Assembly: GCA_036365515.1 (NCBI GenBank) | Contig: CM070874.1 | Span: 113,195,235-113,259,234, forward strand | Length of the DNA: 64,000 nucleotides | Reading direction: 5' to 3' | Origin: Torymus aiolomorphi | Lineage: Eukaryota > Arthropoda > Insecta > Hymenoptera > Torymidae | Shown here: in pieces, positions 38,669 through 48,709 of the stretch | Position numbering within the stretch: the first letter of the stretch is position 1 | How the letters are laid out: the number at the start of each line of letters is the position of its first letter | Made by a program: the position numbers and the translations under genes | The notes under the pieces: generated by a model | Database searches by the model: none | What the model saw: only the letters and a program-made list of their open reading frames with translations | Told to the model about the DNA's origin: nothing

Positions 38669-39110
38669 TGTGTACTCGGCGGAGGTCCTTCCTCCGCGCG
38701 CCGAGCTATAACTGTTTGATTATCTTGGAGACTCCCCGAGTCTCGAAGCTTATTCTCTTTGCATTTAGATAAGGAATTGGGAGGAGGAGGAAGGGAATTT
38801 ATTTTGCGAAAGTCCAGAGGGTTTGCTCTTCGGCGGGAGTGGGGGTATTGATTTTCGGGATTTCTGAATTTACGAATGGAAGTGGGTTGTCGTGGTGGTC
38901 TCTGCGCCGAGAGAGAAAATGAGAGGAGCTGCACGGAGGAGGGAAAAGTGAGCTGGGCGGGCTGAAGAATCGAGCTGGTTTCGGAAATTGAGTCCCTGGT
39001 TTTGATGAATATTAGATTGAGCGAATTGCGGGGGAGCTTAATTTGGATGTCTTTTCGAAAAATAAGAGGTTTTCGAGGGAAAATGAGGTATAGTTTATAT
39101 ACATTTCAAA
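38050..39110. other. Skew-switch unit
   Basis: The C/A arm at 38050-38210 is followed by (CT)n at 38215-38231 and a core with CACACGCACACACACATACACA-type repeats. (GA)n follows at 38594-38661. The G/T arm at 38770-39090 includes GGGAGGAGGAGGAAGGG. Confidence 0.65.
38594..38661 (+). repeat. (GA)n microsatellite
   Basis: About 34 GA units on the right side of the core, opposite in sense to the (CT)n at 38215. Confidence 0.95.
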
Positions 39111-39134
39111 TGTCTATCATCATACGTTAAGTTT

Positions 39135-39341
39135 AAGGTGATGCGATACCCACGCTATTACTTAAAATTGGGTTCCCGTTTTTCTCGTTCAATTTTTAAT
39201 TTTAAGAAAAAAACTCTTTGATACGTCATAGTTCTTTATTAAATTTAAAACGTGTCAAAGAGTTTTTTTCAAAAAGTTTAAAATTGAAGGAGAAAAACGG
39301 GAACCCAGAATTGAGTAATAGTGTAGGTATCACATCACCTT
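39135..39341. mobile_element. Palindromic MITE-like element
   Basis: The tips are AAGGTGATGCGATACC and GGTATCACATCACCTT. The arms share GGGTTCCCGTTTTTCTC, TTCAATTTT and AAAAAAACTCTTTGA, and meet in a short loop near 39225-39245. T on the left and A on the right would extend the terminal repeat by one base. There is no coding capacity. Arm mismatches suggest an older insertion than the 24.8 kb hairpin. Confidence 0.75.
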
Positions 39342-39359
39342 ATCAGAAGATGATTGAAT

Positions 39360-39975
39360 ACGCATCTTTCAACATTGATCTCACGGAGAACCCTATTTAC
39401 AATTACTCATCCCTATACAAAGTCTCACTCACCATACACGCATAATCTCATTGAATCACCGTCGTCACTCATTCCTCCCAATCCACACAACTCATCCTCG
39501 ATAAAACCTCACGAGAAACAAAACAAAAAACCCTTCCGCGGAAAATCGATTCCCACACCTGCCCACCACACTACCGCCGTATCCTAATTTATGAAAGCCC
39601 CCACGCACGCGGTATAAAGTCAACGCTCTCTCTCTCTCCCTTCGGTATATACACCCCGCGGTATACATAATATTGGCAATATACGCCGGTGATTCGGCGT
39701 TTTACGAGGGAACCGCGCGCTCGTGCGTCTCTCTTCATCTTTTCTTTTTCCGCGACCGCCGACGTTACGAGACAGGAATGCGGCTGCAAGAGAGAGGTTC
39801 ATCAACCGCGTCGCGTATTTATGGATACGATTATTACACTCATTGAAAACTATAGGTATTCCTATCTTTAAAAAAATGATGGATTTGTTGTGAAGCCAAT
39901 TTATTCGTGATTTGGTTGGTGGAAGCAATGGATTGCTAGGTTACGAAAACAAAAATGGTGCGAAGTTCCGTTAAA
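39360..39975. other. Skew-switch unit
   Basis: The strong C/A arm at 39370-39590 includes CCCACACCTGCCCACCACAC. A short core follows with CTCTCTCTCTCTCCC (39629-39643) and CGCGCGCTCG. The G/T arm at 39850-39960 ends at the retrotransposon. Confidence 0.6.
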
Positions 39976-40086
39976 AATTACAGCGCGCGAAGCGCGCTTA
40001 GAAAAGACTAGTTTGGTTAAAATTTCAAGAGATTATTACGATTTGTTTTTTAGAAAAAAATTGTTTTATAAAAAAAATGTGCCAAC

Positions 40087-41691
40087 ATGGCGTCGAAAGG
40101 AAAGAAGCCTCCGGATCGCTCCGGAGGAAAATTTTACAAGTGCCACGACGACACAAAGTATGAATCGGTGGTTTGTATTATTTGTGAAGATGTATATCAC
40201 CTGAAGGATTTTGTGAGAAGAAATTGTGGAATAGTGCTAAGTGAAACTCTTGCCATATGTAAAGGCCATGCCGAGGTAGACATAACCTCAATAAATAAAG
40301 ACCTCATGTTGACGAACGAAGCGGAAATTATATTGGCGCAAATTAAAAACTATACAAAATGTGTAGTTTCAAAGAACGAACAGAGGTTTGTAAGGATAAT
40401 TACAGAAATGGAAATAAAGCAACAAGAACAAGAAAGATTAATTGAAGAACAACAACAGCAAATAATTCAAATGCAACAAGAAGAGACGTTACAACAAAAA
40501 TCAAAACAAGCACACTATGAAACACAGATGGATATAGATAATATCTTTGGCCAAGATACCGTTTCTGAAAATACAGAACTGGAGAGCATAAAAGTAGAAA
40601 ACGAATTATTAAGAGACCTAACAAAAGAATTAAAAGATAAAAACAAAATATTAAAAGAGCAACTATTAGACAAAAATAATCTACTAAATGAATTAATAAA
40701 AAAAGAGAAAGAAAGTGTAAGTAAAAGCTACAGTAAAAATACCTATGCTGAAATTACAGTAGGCAAAATACAAAAACCAACACGAATACCACGAATAACA
40801 ATAAAAAAAACCAATGAAGAGGAAACGTTACAACAATTAAAACAAAAAATAACACACTACTTAGTTCAAGATAAATCAATAAAAACAAATAAAGTATTTG
40901 AAAAGAAAAATAAGGATGAGATAGTTTTAAATGTATGTGACACTCAAAGTGTAGATAAGGCTGTGGAAATACTAAACTCTCATCTTACGGGAGTGTGCAA
41001 AGTAAATATAGAAGAGCTTAATAAGCCAAAAATGAAAATAGTTGGAATTCTAAACTGTGAAGAAATGAATGACGAGCAACTACAAGAGGACATCAATAAG
41101 AGAAATTTTAACAATCACAATAATGGTTGTACGATACTGTATACCTATACAAATAAAAACAAAGGGACACAATCAGCTTTAATAGAAGTTACTTCTGATA
41201 TATATAAAGAAATTAGAGAGAATAAAAACAAAATATATATTGGACATCAAAAATGTATAGTTTATGACATAATGGATGTGAAGCCTTGCTTTAATTGTGG
41301 AAGATACGGTCATAAAAGTAAAAAGTGCTTCAACAATGCCACATGTATAAAATGCGCAGGTTTGCATAATGCAAGCGAATGTGTAGTAAGAGACAGAAAA
41401 TGCGCCAACTGTGCATATAGCAACAATAAATATGGAACTAAATATGAAATAAACCACGAAGCAACAGATTATAACAGATGTGAAATTTTTAGAAAGATGG
41501 TAAAGAAGTATATTGACGCTACAGACTACAGCGTTCAACCCATAGTTCCAAAAGACATAGGTAAAGTAGGCAACTACATTAACAAATCAACGACAGAGAG
41601 AAGTACAACTTCATTAACAGCAAGACAAACAAAACTTTCTGTAGAATCACTGAATTCATTAAATGACAAAGTAAATAAATCGCCAAAATGA
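40087..41691 (+). CDS. ORF1 Gag-like nucleic-acid-binding protein of a non-LTR retrotransposon
   Basis: This 534-residue frame is intact. Residues 19-61 hold a Cys/His cluster (C30, C33, H38, C47, C58, H61) resembling a PHD/RING-like zinc finger. Residues about 113-145 and 165-210 are Gln/Glu/Lys-rich and likely coiled coil. Residues about 255-395 match the layout of the region before the knuckles in arthropod transposon Gag. C-terminal knuckles are CX2CX4HX4C (C401-C414), CX2CX3HX4C (C420-C432) and a looser one (C439, C442, H457, C465). Family members bind element RNA to form the particle used for reverse transcription. The stop overlaps the ORF2 start as ATGA. Codon use is strongly A/T-biased, unlike the CpG-rich neighbours. 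The clade is uncertain (Jockey- or CR1-like). Confidence 0.9.
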   Translation: MASKGKKPPDRSGGKFYKCHDDTKYESVVCIICEDVYHLKDFVRRNCGIVLSETLAICKGHAEVDITSINKDLMLTNEAEIILAQIKNYTKCVVSKNEQRFVRIITEMEIKQQEQERLIEEQQQQIIQMQQEETLQQKSKQAHYETQMDIDNIFGQDTVSENTELESIKVENELLRDLTKELKDKNKILKEQLLDKNNLLNELIKKEKESVSKSYSKNTYAEITVGKIQKPTRIPRITIKKTNEEETLQQLKQKITHYLVQDKSIKTNKVFEKKNKDEIVLNVCDTQSVDKAVEILNSHLTGVCKVNIEELNKPKMKIVGILNCEEMNDEQLQEDINKRNFNNHNNGCTILYTYTNKNKGTQSALIEVTSDIYKEIRENKNKIYIGHQKCIVYDIMDVKPCFNCGRYGHKSKKCFNNATCIKCAGLHNASECVVRDRKCANCAYSNNKYGTKYEINHEATDYNRCEIFRKMVKKYIDATDYSVQPIVPKDIGKVGNYINKSTTERSTTSLTARQTKLSVESLNSLNDKVNKSPK

Positions 41692-42632
41692 TGAATAATC
41701 TACTATACAATAAGAATTCTGAAAATTTAATAGAGAAAGAAATTGAAATCAGTGATTCTCAGAAACTAAATGAAAATTTAGAATTAAATTTCGATAATGT
41801 TATTATAAAAGAGAGTGAATTTGAAAATGTCAAAGAACTCAATAAAAGTCTCTGCAATAAAATGAATAATAAAATAAAAAATTTGATACTATCTATTAAC
41901 ATTAGAAGTTTAAATTCAAATTTTGAAAAACTTGAGGCTTTTATTGAGAGCTTAAATAAAAAACCTATTATTATTATATGTACAGAAACTTGGAATTTAT
42001 CTTATGATAATTTGGACAAAAGTAAACCTATAATCACAGCTTTTCTAGATCTAGCTAAACCCTTCGACACGGTAAATCATAAAATTTTGTTAGACAAGAT
42101 AGAAAGATATGGTATAAGAGGTAATTCATTAAAATTGCTGAAAAGCTATCTCTCTGGTAGAAAACAAAGAGTTAAAATAAATGAAAATAAAAGCAACTAC
42201 AGAGAAATTTCAATTGGAGTCCCGCAAGGAACAATTCTAGGGCCAATACTTTTTGTACTTTATGTAAACGATCTACTGAGAGATATGCCAAACGAATCAA
42301 TAGTGTCCTATACTGATGACACCGTCATCATTTCAAGTGATGACACGTGGACGACAGCGGGGATCAAAATGAAACAGTATCTAAATGATGTTTCTGGAGG
42401 CTTGCTCTAAATAAGTTATCTTTAAACGTGGATAAAACTGTTTATACAAAAATAATAAGAATAATACTAGAAATAAGAGTATTCAATTGCCAAAAAGAAG
42501 TAAACGAATAAGTGAGAAAAATAGTTACAATGTAGCTATAAAAGAATTTAATAAACTAACAAATGATCTCAAGGAATTAACATCTTCCAAAGTGTTCATA
42601 AAAAAAAAAATAAAAAAGTTCATAGTGAATAG
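41688..42632 (+). pseudogene. ORF2 remnant: endonuclease start fused to reverse transcriptase core, then frameshift
   Basis: The ATG at 41688 overlaps the ORF1 stop. Residues about 58-105 look like the start of an AP-endonuclease domain (INIRSLNSN, CTETWN). The frame then jumps directly to reverse transcriptase motifs: FLDLAKPFDTVNH (about 119-131), GVPQGTILGPILF and YTDDT (about 208-212). Several hundred residues usual between these parts are missing. Frame 1 stops at 42408-42410. Reverse-transcriptase-like sequence continues in another frame (LNKLSLNVDKT, about 42398-42432). A last segment (about 42451-42632: AIKEFNKLTNDLKEL, KKKIKKF) resembles the ORF2 C terminus. It cannot encode a working enzyme. 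Confidence 0.88.
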
Positions 42633-42634
42633 TA

Positions 42635-43927
42635 CGAGGGTCATTTGATAAGTACCTAGCCTACAAATGAAAACACCAAAATTTTACAAAAAATAAAATT
42701 TATTTTTCAATGTAGTCTCCTTTTAGTTGAATACACTTGGTCCAGCGGTGTTCCAATTTTTTTAACCCCGTTGAAAAAAATGTTTTCAATTGGTTTGCAA
42801 AATAGGCCTCCGTGGCGGCGATTATTTCGTTATTGGAGTGGAATCTCTTCCCGGCGAGCGAATTTTTTAGGTTCGGAAACAAAAAAAAGTCGCACGGAGC
42901 CAAATCTGGAGAATACGGTGGATGGGGCAGCAGTTCGTAGCGTAATTCGACCAATTTAGCCGTGGCGAGTGCAGAAGTGTGAGCCGGTGCATTATCGTGG
43001 TGGAAAAGCACTTTCTTTTTAGACAAATGGGCCGTTTTTCTTCTAACACGGCGTCAAATCGGCTCAATAGTTCGGCGTAGTACTGTCCTGTGACCGTTTT
43101 GCCCTTCTCCAGATAGTCAATAAAAATCACACCTTGAGAATCCCAGAAAACAGTGGCCATCACCTTTCCGGCCGACGGGACCGTCTTCGCCTTCTTCGGA
43201 GCAGGTTCACCGGGTAAGGTCCACTGTTTTGACTGCTCCTTGGTCTCTGGAGTGTAGTAGTGAATCCATGTTTCGTCGACGGTCACGTAACGACGCAAAA
43301 ACTCTTTTGGATTGCGATTAAACAGCTCCAAACACTGCTCTGAACTGGTCACACGGATGCGCTTGTTGTCTGCAGTCAGCAAACGCGGCACCCACCTTGC
43401 TGACAGCTTCCTCATGCCTAAAATCTCATGTAGGATATGCCACACGTGTTCTTCTGAGATGCCTACTATCGCAGCTATCTCGTGCACCTTTAATCGGCGG
43501 TCTGACAAAACGATATCGTGTATTTTTGTCACGTTCTCCTCCGTAGTGGCTGTTTTCGGAGCACCTGGGCGTGGATCATCAAAAACCGACGTACGACCAC
43601 GTTGAAACTCGTTATACCAAAATTTAACGGTCGCCATCGAAGGAGAAGCATCCCCATACACTGCATCCAAGCGTTCTTTAATTTCACTGCGCGATTTCCC
43701 TTCCAAAAACAAGAATCGAATCACCGACCGATATTGTTCTTTCTCCATTTTTTCAAAAATCAACCGACACATTTGCTTTCACACGCTCTCAAAAATAAAC
43801 TACAACTCCGATCCGGCTGAAATTTCGTCTGTAACCGTTTATAGGAAGATACTGCACTGTAGTGTATTTCTGGTGCGATAGTGGCACCATCTGGCGGTGA
43901 GGCTAGGTACTTGTCAAATGACCCTCG
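42635..43927 (-). mobile_element. Mariner (Tc1/mariner superfamily) transposon, 1293 bp
   Basis: The inverted tips begin CGAGGGTCATTTGA and are about 27 bp long with one mismatch visible (GATAAG against GACAAG). TA occurs at both flanks (42633-42634, 43928-43929), the expected target duplication. Length and single-gene layout are normal for mariner. It is inserted at the end of the retrotransposon's ORF2 on the opposite strand. Confidence 0.95.
42700..43772 (-). pseudogene. Mariner transposase, DD34D, broken by one frameshift
   Basis: The upstream frame starts at 43772, or at the more mariner-like Met at 43748. It carries the N-terminal helix-turn-helix DNA-binding region, the linker WVPRLLT and the first catalytic Asp in VDETWIH (D166 from the first Met). 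Near 43025-43035 the reading passes into another frame, consistent with one missing base. The downstream frame holds the second Asp in HHDNAPAH and the third in SPDLAPCDFF, with 34 residues between them. All three catalytic Asp and the C-terminal region are thus kept. The enzyme would cut and paste the element at TA sites, but this copy cannot make it in one frame. Confidence 0.93.
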
Positions 43928-43929
43928 TA

Positions 43930-44069
43930 TATAGTATATAGCATATTCAATAATTGTTAGTAATTAAGATAATAAATTATATAGTTTATGTGATGATATA
44001 TTATATAATATTTAGATTATTAAGTTTTCAAAGTTTATACGGTGGTATTTAAGATCAAATTATAAAATA
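43930..44069 (+). other. Part of retrotransposon 3' region between nested insertions
   Basis: AT-rich spacer that I assign to the retrotransposon, because its 3' end and tail only appear after the next insertion. No frame. Confidence 0.55.
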
Positions 44070-44793
44070 TACACGGAGAGAAATTTTAGAGTAAAAATTA
44101 CCAAGGTGCCTTGGTAGTGCATGGATAGACTGTCAAAAGCCGTGATATTCCCAGGTTTCTAATACAATTTATAAGTTTCCCAGGAAAAACTACCATAACC
44201 ACTTAAAAAAAATGCCAAATTATCGAAATAAAAATTACCAGACACACTGGTAAAAATTGAGATCTAGTCATTTTTACAAGGTAACCTAAGAATTTTTACT
44301 AAGAAAACTGATAAATTTTACCAAATAACCTGGTATTTGTGTATTCGCGCATGCGCACTGCGCATTATTGTGTTTCAGAAGATTGATACTAGAGGCGTGC
44401 GCGACGTTAAAATGAAAACAATACACATATTTTCAGTAAGCAATAACGGCGATTCAAATGACTGTTGGTAACAGCTTCCGTGGCGCATTCGGTAGAACGT
44501 CGGACTCTCAACCCAAAGATCGTCGGATCGAATCCCGCTTCCGTAAAAATTTTTTTTCAGTTTAATGTTTTTTCATCCTTGTTTCTGTTTCTATTTCTAT
44601 ATTAAAATACTATATATCCATCAATATGGATAAAAAAAGTTCATTTTTTTAATTTAAATTAACTAAAAAAAAATTTTACCAAGGTACTTTGGTAAAAAGT
44701 TTGAAATTGTCAGTCTGTCCATCCATTACCATAGAAACTGGTAATTTTGTCTCGAATATTTGTAATTTTCACTACAAAATTTCTCTCCGTGTA
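44070..44793. mobile_element. TACACGGAGAG-family TIR element with internal tRNA-like module
   Basis: The ends are TACACGGAGAGAAATTTT and its complement, matching the tips of the 24.8 kb hairpin. TA at each edge fits a TA duplication. About 150 bp at each end are partly inverted copies (ACCAAGGT, GACTGTC and complements). The interior is unrelated to the 24.8 kb copy and includes GCGCATGCGCA-like words near 44345-44365 and a tRNA-like segment. No protein is encoded. Confidence 0.8.
44474..44546 (+). pseudogene. Degenerate tRNA-like sequence, Glu (CTC)-like, with Pol III boxes
   Basis: A box A-like TGGCGCATTCGG (44481-44492) and a box B-like GGATCGAATCC (44525-44535) have normal spacing. The anticodon loop CTCTCAA puts CTC at 44507-44509, which would read Glu. 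The acceptor arm does not pair, and the anticodon stem has mismatches, so it is not a working tRNA. It could be a captured tRNA pseudogene or a tRNA-derived SINE head. A T-run (44551-44558) just downstream could end Pol III transcription. Confidence 0.6.
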
Positions 44794-44998
44794 GAAATAA
44801 TTAGATATTCTTGATTTTCTTTTTTTTTTTAGTTTTTTTAGTTTTAAGGTAGACTAAGTCTACGACCAGCCTATGTACAAGTAACTATGTTTACTTCTGT
44901 AGGAGTGTTCTAAGGATTTGTAAAGGTGACAAGTTCACCTCTAAACCTTTTGTAACATTATTTTATGGTCAATAAATTTATTATTATTATTATTATTA

Positions 44999-45345
44999 AA
45001 AGCATTTTCGTTGCTGTACGATAACACGAGTAAAAATCAACCAATCGTCCTGAAATTTGGCAGAGATATAGCTTTTTTATACCTCCAAACTGAGTTCGTT
45101 GCCCAAAAAAATCGGATTATAACCACTTATTACACTCATTGAAGATGGGCATGAGATAATTAGCATATTTACATTTCAAAAATGTATTTTTGATCGATGC
45201 GCTAGTCCTTTTAGATTCCAAGAAATAAAATAAACAAAATATAGTGAAATAAAATCCTTTTATACCACTTTAATCTCAAAATCATAACTTTAATATGATT
45301 ATTCGGCTATCGTGGTATAAAATACTATATGACACTGGTGAGTAA
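44999..45345. other. Unassigned AT-rich DNA
   Basis: AT-rich sequence with no frame. The style suggests repeat-derived DNA, but I cannot assign a family. Confidence 0.4.
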
Positions 45346-45422
45346 GGTGACTTTTACCGCATTCGACTTTTTTCACTCGCTCCGCTCGCACAAAAAATGT
45401 CTCATGCGGTAAATAATCACCT
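45346..45422. repeat. Short imperfect inverted repeat
   Basis: AAGGTGACTTTTACCGCAT and ATGCGGTAAATAATCACCTT face each other around a loop containing TCGCTCCGCTCGC. The tips resemble AAGGTGAT of the element at 39135, but the arms are otherwise different. Confidence 0.6.
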
Positions 45423-46559
45423 TCTACACCCGTATTGTAATGTACTAATATGACACTTGTGACCTAAGTAGCACTTTTTTGCACGGCGTGAATTTAGGGT
45501 CCGAGCGTATCGAGGTAATGTACTATTTTGAGGTTATGTGGCAGGTGTTGGGGGGTAGGGGGTAAACAAAAATGTCAAAAATTCTCTTTTTTTATAACAA
45601 TTTTGGTAGTACCGGTCTCTAAGGAAAATCTAACTAAGACATGTTTGACGATCTTAATCGGCAATAACCTTTATATATTTACAAACGTCGATGAAGTACT
45701 CTCACTTAAAAAAATCATATATTTGGTAGAAAATTAACAATATTTTATAGCTAACGTGTTAATTAAATGGAAACATTTTTAGCAAAAATCATAATTCAAA
45801 AATAATATAATTCATCTAAAAGTTCTACTACTACTTAAGGAGGTTATCGTGATTTTAAAATGGGTTCAATATTTAATTTTTGATGTACATACGTATATGA
45901 AAGACAAATACTTTCTGAACCGAAAAAAACTGTTGTGGTAATAAATTGTTAATCGAACACGTAGATATTGTTCAATACGTAAAACAGTTACTTTCGCTAT
46001 TTGCCAACTTTTTATTTTTCATTCGATTTTAATGTTTAACGTCTCAATTTTTGCCCCTTAAACATTTGTCTACGACCTATCCAGGCTTATATTATGAAAT
46101 AATTAATATAGGTATATGCGAAGCAACATGTAATTGTTTACAGTACAATACAGTATAAATTTGAAGTTTATTGTGCTTAAACTTAATATTTAACTTCCAC
46201 ACTTTGTCCACTAGGTGACTGCCACTTCTTGGCTTCCACAAACAAAATTTTTTTTCCCACTGTCTTAAATAAAGCCAAGTAATATCGATTTTCGGCATCG
46301 AAGATATGTCTGCCCGGATCTTCCTGACGAGTCTACCGGGTACACGTACAACTAAGGACGAAACGCCTTTCAGTTCCTACTATGTTGTAAATTTGTATTT
46401 TATTAAATTCTTTCCTATATTTCTCTTACGAGTCCCGCCGGTTGCCAAATATTCTATCAAATAGTGCAGGCTAACTATAATATAGCACACTATTTCGATT
46501 AAGGAAAGGCAATACGACTAACTAAGAGATCTTGCTCGTCTCGAGGATCAATAAATTTA
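45423..46559. other. Unassigned AT-rich DNA
   Basis: AT-rich. Small frames (45528-45737 plus, 46092-46298 minus) show no known motif. Probably old repeat-derived or unique spacer. Confidence 0.4.
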
Positions 46560-46860
46560 ATTTATAAAATTATATTACTACGAGCACATAAAATCTTATA
46601 TGTAATTTATGCATACATTATTTATTTATAAAAACATATATAAATTATGCATAGATTATGCATAAAAAACATATATATAATCTATGCATAGATTAAAATT
46701 TACAGATGGATTATGTATAAAAATTATATAAAAAAATATAGAAAAGACGGTAATTTACTTTATACATAAATTATGTATATAGACTATATCACTCCATTTC
46801 TATGTATGATAGTCTATACATAATTTAGACATAATTCATACATAATTTTTTTATTTGGAT
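46560..46860. repeat. AT-rich block of TTATGCATA/TATACATAA palindromic words
   Basis: ATTATGCATA, ATCTATGCATAGATT, TTATGTATA and their complements recur across about 300 bp, making many small overlapping hairpins. CG is nearly absent, in sharp contrast to the surrounding cores. Confidence 0.65.
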
Positions 46861-47219
46861 TTTTTTACTTTGGCTCGAACGTGTTTGTGTTTATGTGAGC
46901 AGCGAGGTATTGATTTATTTACCGAGTCGAGACACCCGCGTGAATGAAGCGCAGCAGTATGGATTTTTGCGCGAGCTTTTTTTTTATCTTTGTTTTGGGG
47001 TGTTTGATTTGCGGATTAGCATGTGTAAATATGTTTATGCACTGGAATGTGGATTCTTGTTTTGCGAGCTTACGAGTAATTTTGATGAGGTAAATATTGT
47101 ACCAGTGGTTTAAACAGAATCATATATAATTATATTATTGCCACCATATTTTTTAAAAGCAGCAGGTTTGTAAAGATACTTTGGAATTAATGGAATAATT
47201 ATAGCGAAAATTTTGTTAA
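46861..47219. other. G/T-rich right arm of a unit cut by repeats
   Basis: The stretch at 46880-47110 is rich in G and T (TTGTTTTGGGGTGTTTG). It resembles a right arm whose core and left arm have been displaced by the repeat block to its left. No gene. Confidence 0.4.
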
Positions 47220-48200
47220 TTTTATTCTTTGCACCAGCAAACTGTTGCTTTCACCAAATCTTCTTATCTTATACCTTCGTTATGCAATTAAATTCAATTC
47301 AAAACCGTTCTCAAAAGACCGTATTCGTCCTACCCAAACACCAAATCTCTCAGCCATTTGATTCAGAAAACTGCATCGCCTGCTTTTATAACCGCTTGAA
47401 TTTGTTATTTCACGTCGGCGATGCGCTAAATCTCGCAATCTCGCCTCCCGTCTGTATATCGAAAGGCACTATATATATGTATATATAATACACATGCCGG
47501 CCGGCCGCGTTGCCTAATCGCCTGAAAGTATTACGCGGGCCGAATCGCATTAAGATGCGGCGGAAATATTAATACCGATCATTACCGACGGTAGTACGGA
47601 GGGGATTACGCACTTAAGTTTCGCGCGCGAAATTCGAACGAACGCTGAAAAACGGCTACCACCGCCGCCGCCACCGTATAATCCCGTCAAACGCCGCGTA
47701 CGTTTTCATCCTCCGTTTATATCCCGATTTTTGCCCTTGCAGCCGATATCCTCGTTAAACTCGCGAACGCGCGGCAGCAGGATTAAAACGCCGTGGGGAT
47801 TCCTTCGAATGATAATAAAAGGGCTAGTGCGCGCGCGCGCGCACATGCGAGCGCTAATCGCTCGTTACGATAACGCGCGCCGCGGGATATTCAAAATCGT
47901 CGCGCGAAATCCTTGAAATCTTCACCTTTATACATTGGGTATAAAGAGCTGCAGGCGACCGCGCGTATAATTTTTTACGGCTTTTCGTAACTGCGCGTTG
48001 ATGCGATTTTCGCATTCTCCGGCGCGCGTTTTATCGGGAATCGCGTTAGGCGAGCGCGCGCGCGCGCGTGCAGAAGGGATATGGTAATTTTTACGGTGGC
48101 TGCAAATTAAATTACGTTTCGAAATCCAATCTCTAAGTGTGTGTGTATAACGCACTCGGCGTGTGTATAGTATTATAGGCTTGCGAAAAGTGTCGTGCTG
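47220..48200. other. Skew-switch unit
   Basis: The C/A arm at 47230-47460 leads into a CpG core with CCACCGCCGCCGCCACC (47659-47675) and CG alternation at 47827-47842 and 48054-48069. The G/T-rich side is at 48080-48190. Confidence 0.5.
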
Positions 48201-48709
48201 AAGAAAAATACGAGAGGCAGGATCGAACACAGTTGCGTCTGCTATTGACAAATACTCACAGTCGATCGAGAAGGATACATCAATTACATCGCGCTGCTAT
48301 TGAACGTTTATTACGTGCACGCGCGTGTGTGCACGCGTGAGCTGCGTAGTGTCGATCGTAAATCACTTCAATTAATCCTTTCAGTTTCGCGTGTCTCGCG
48401 TTGTACATGTATTCAATGTAAATTTAAAAGTTTTATTGGTTATCGGCACGACTTGTGTTTGTGTTTTTCAATTGATTCATGAAAATAGAGAATTGAAATT
48501 CATATGGCATACATATGATTGAAATTAATTTTTTGAGAATGCAGCTCTCTCACACAAATCACTTTTATGAATTGCATTTTTTCGTCTGAAACACGGTATG
48601 CGATATGATGAAAATAAAAATTTCTAGATTCGTATTAGGTATTATTTCGACTGACTATATTATTGCATTCTTTCACACGTTCCTGTCACAACTAGAATAA
48701 CTTAATTAG
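48201..48709. other. Non-coding DNA, no gene seen
   Basis: Mixed composition with GTGCACGCGCGTGTGTGCACG at about 48314-48335 as a near-palindrome. No supported gene. Confidence 0.4.

Larger units (their letters stand above)
40087..44998 (+). mobile_element. Non-LTR retrotransposon, internally deleted, with two nested insertions
   Basis: The order is ORF1 (Gag-like), a four-base overlap, a gutted ORF2 (endonuclease start plus reverse transcriptase fragment), and a 3' UTR with AATAAA at 44971-44976. The tail is (TTA)n (about 44978-44998), a simple-repeat tail common in insect Jockey/I/CR1-like elements. A mariner (42635-43927) sits at the end of ORF2 and a TIR element (44070-44793) sits in the 3' UTR, so both came later. 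The 5' boundary is not defined; a 5' UTR probably starts near 39.97 kb. No clear target duplication is seen. Confidence 0.85.

Noticed and set aside
38150..38719. 189-codon plus-strand frame
   Set aside because: Passes through (CT)n and (GA)n tracts; the overlapping minus-strand frame is equally long; no motif.
44474..44546. Functional tRNA-Glu gene
   Set aside because: Acceptor arm does not pair and the anticodon stem is broken, so it is reported only as a tRNA-like pseudogene.
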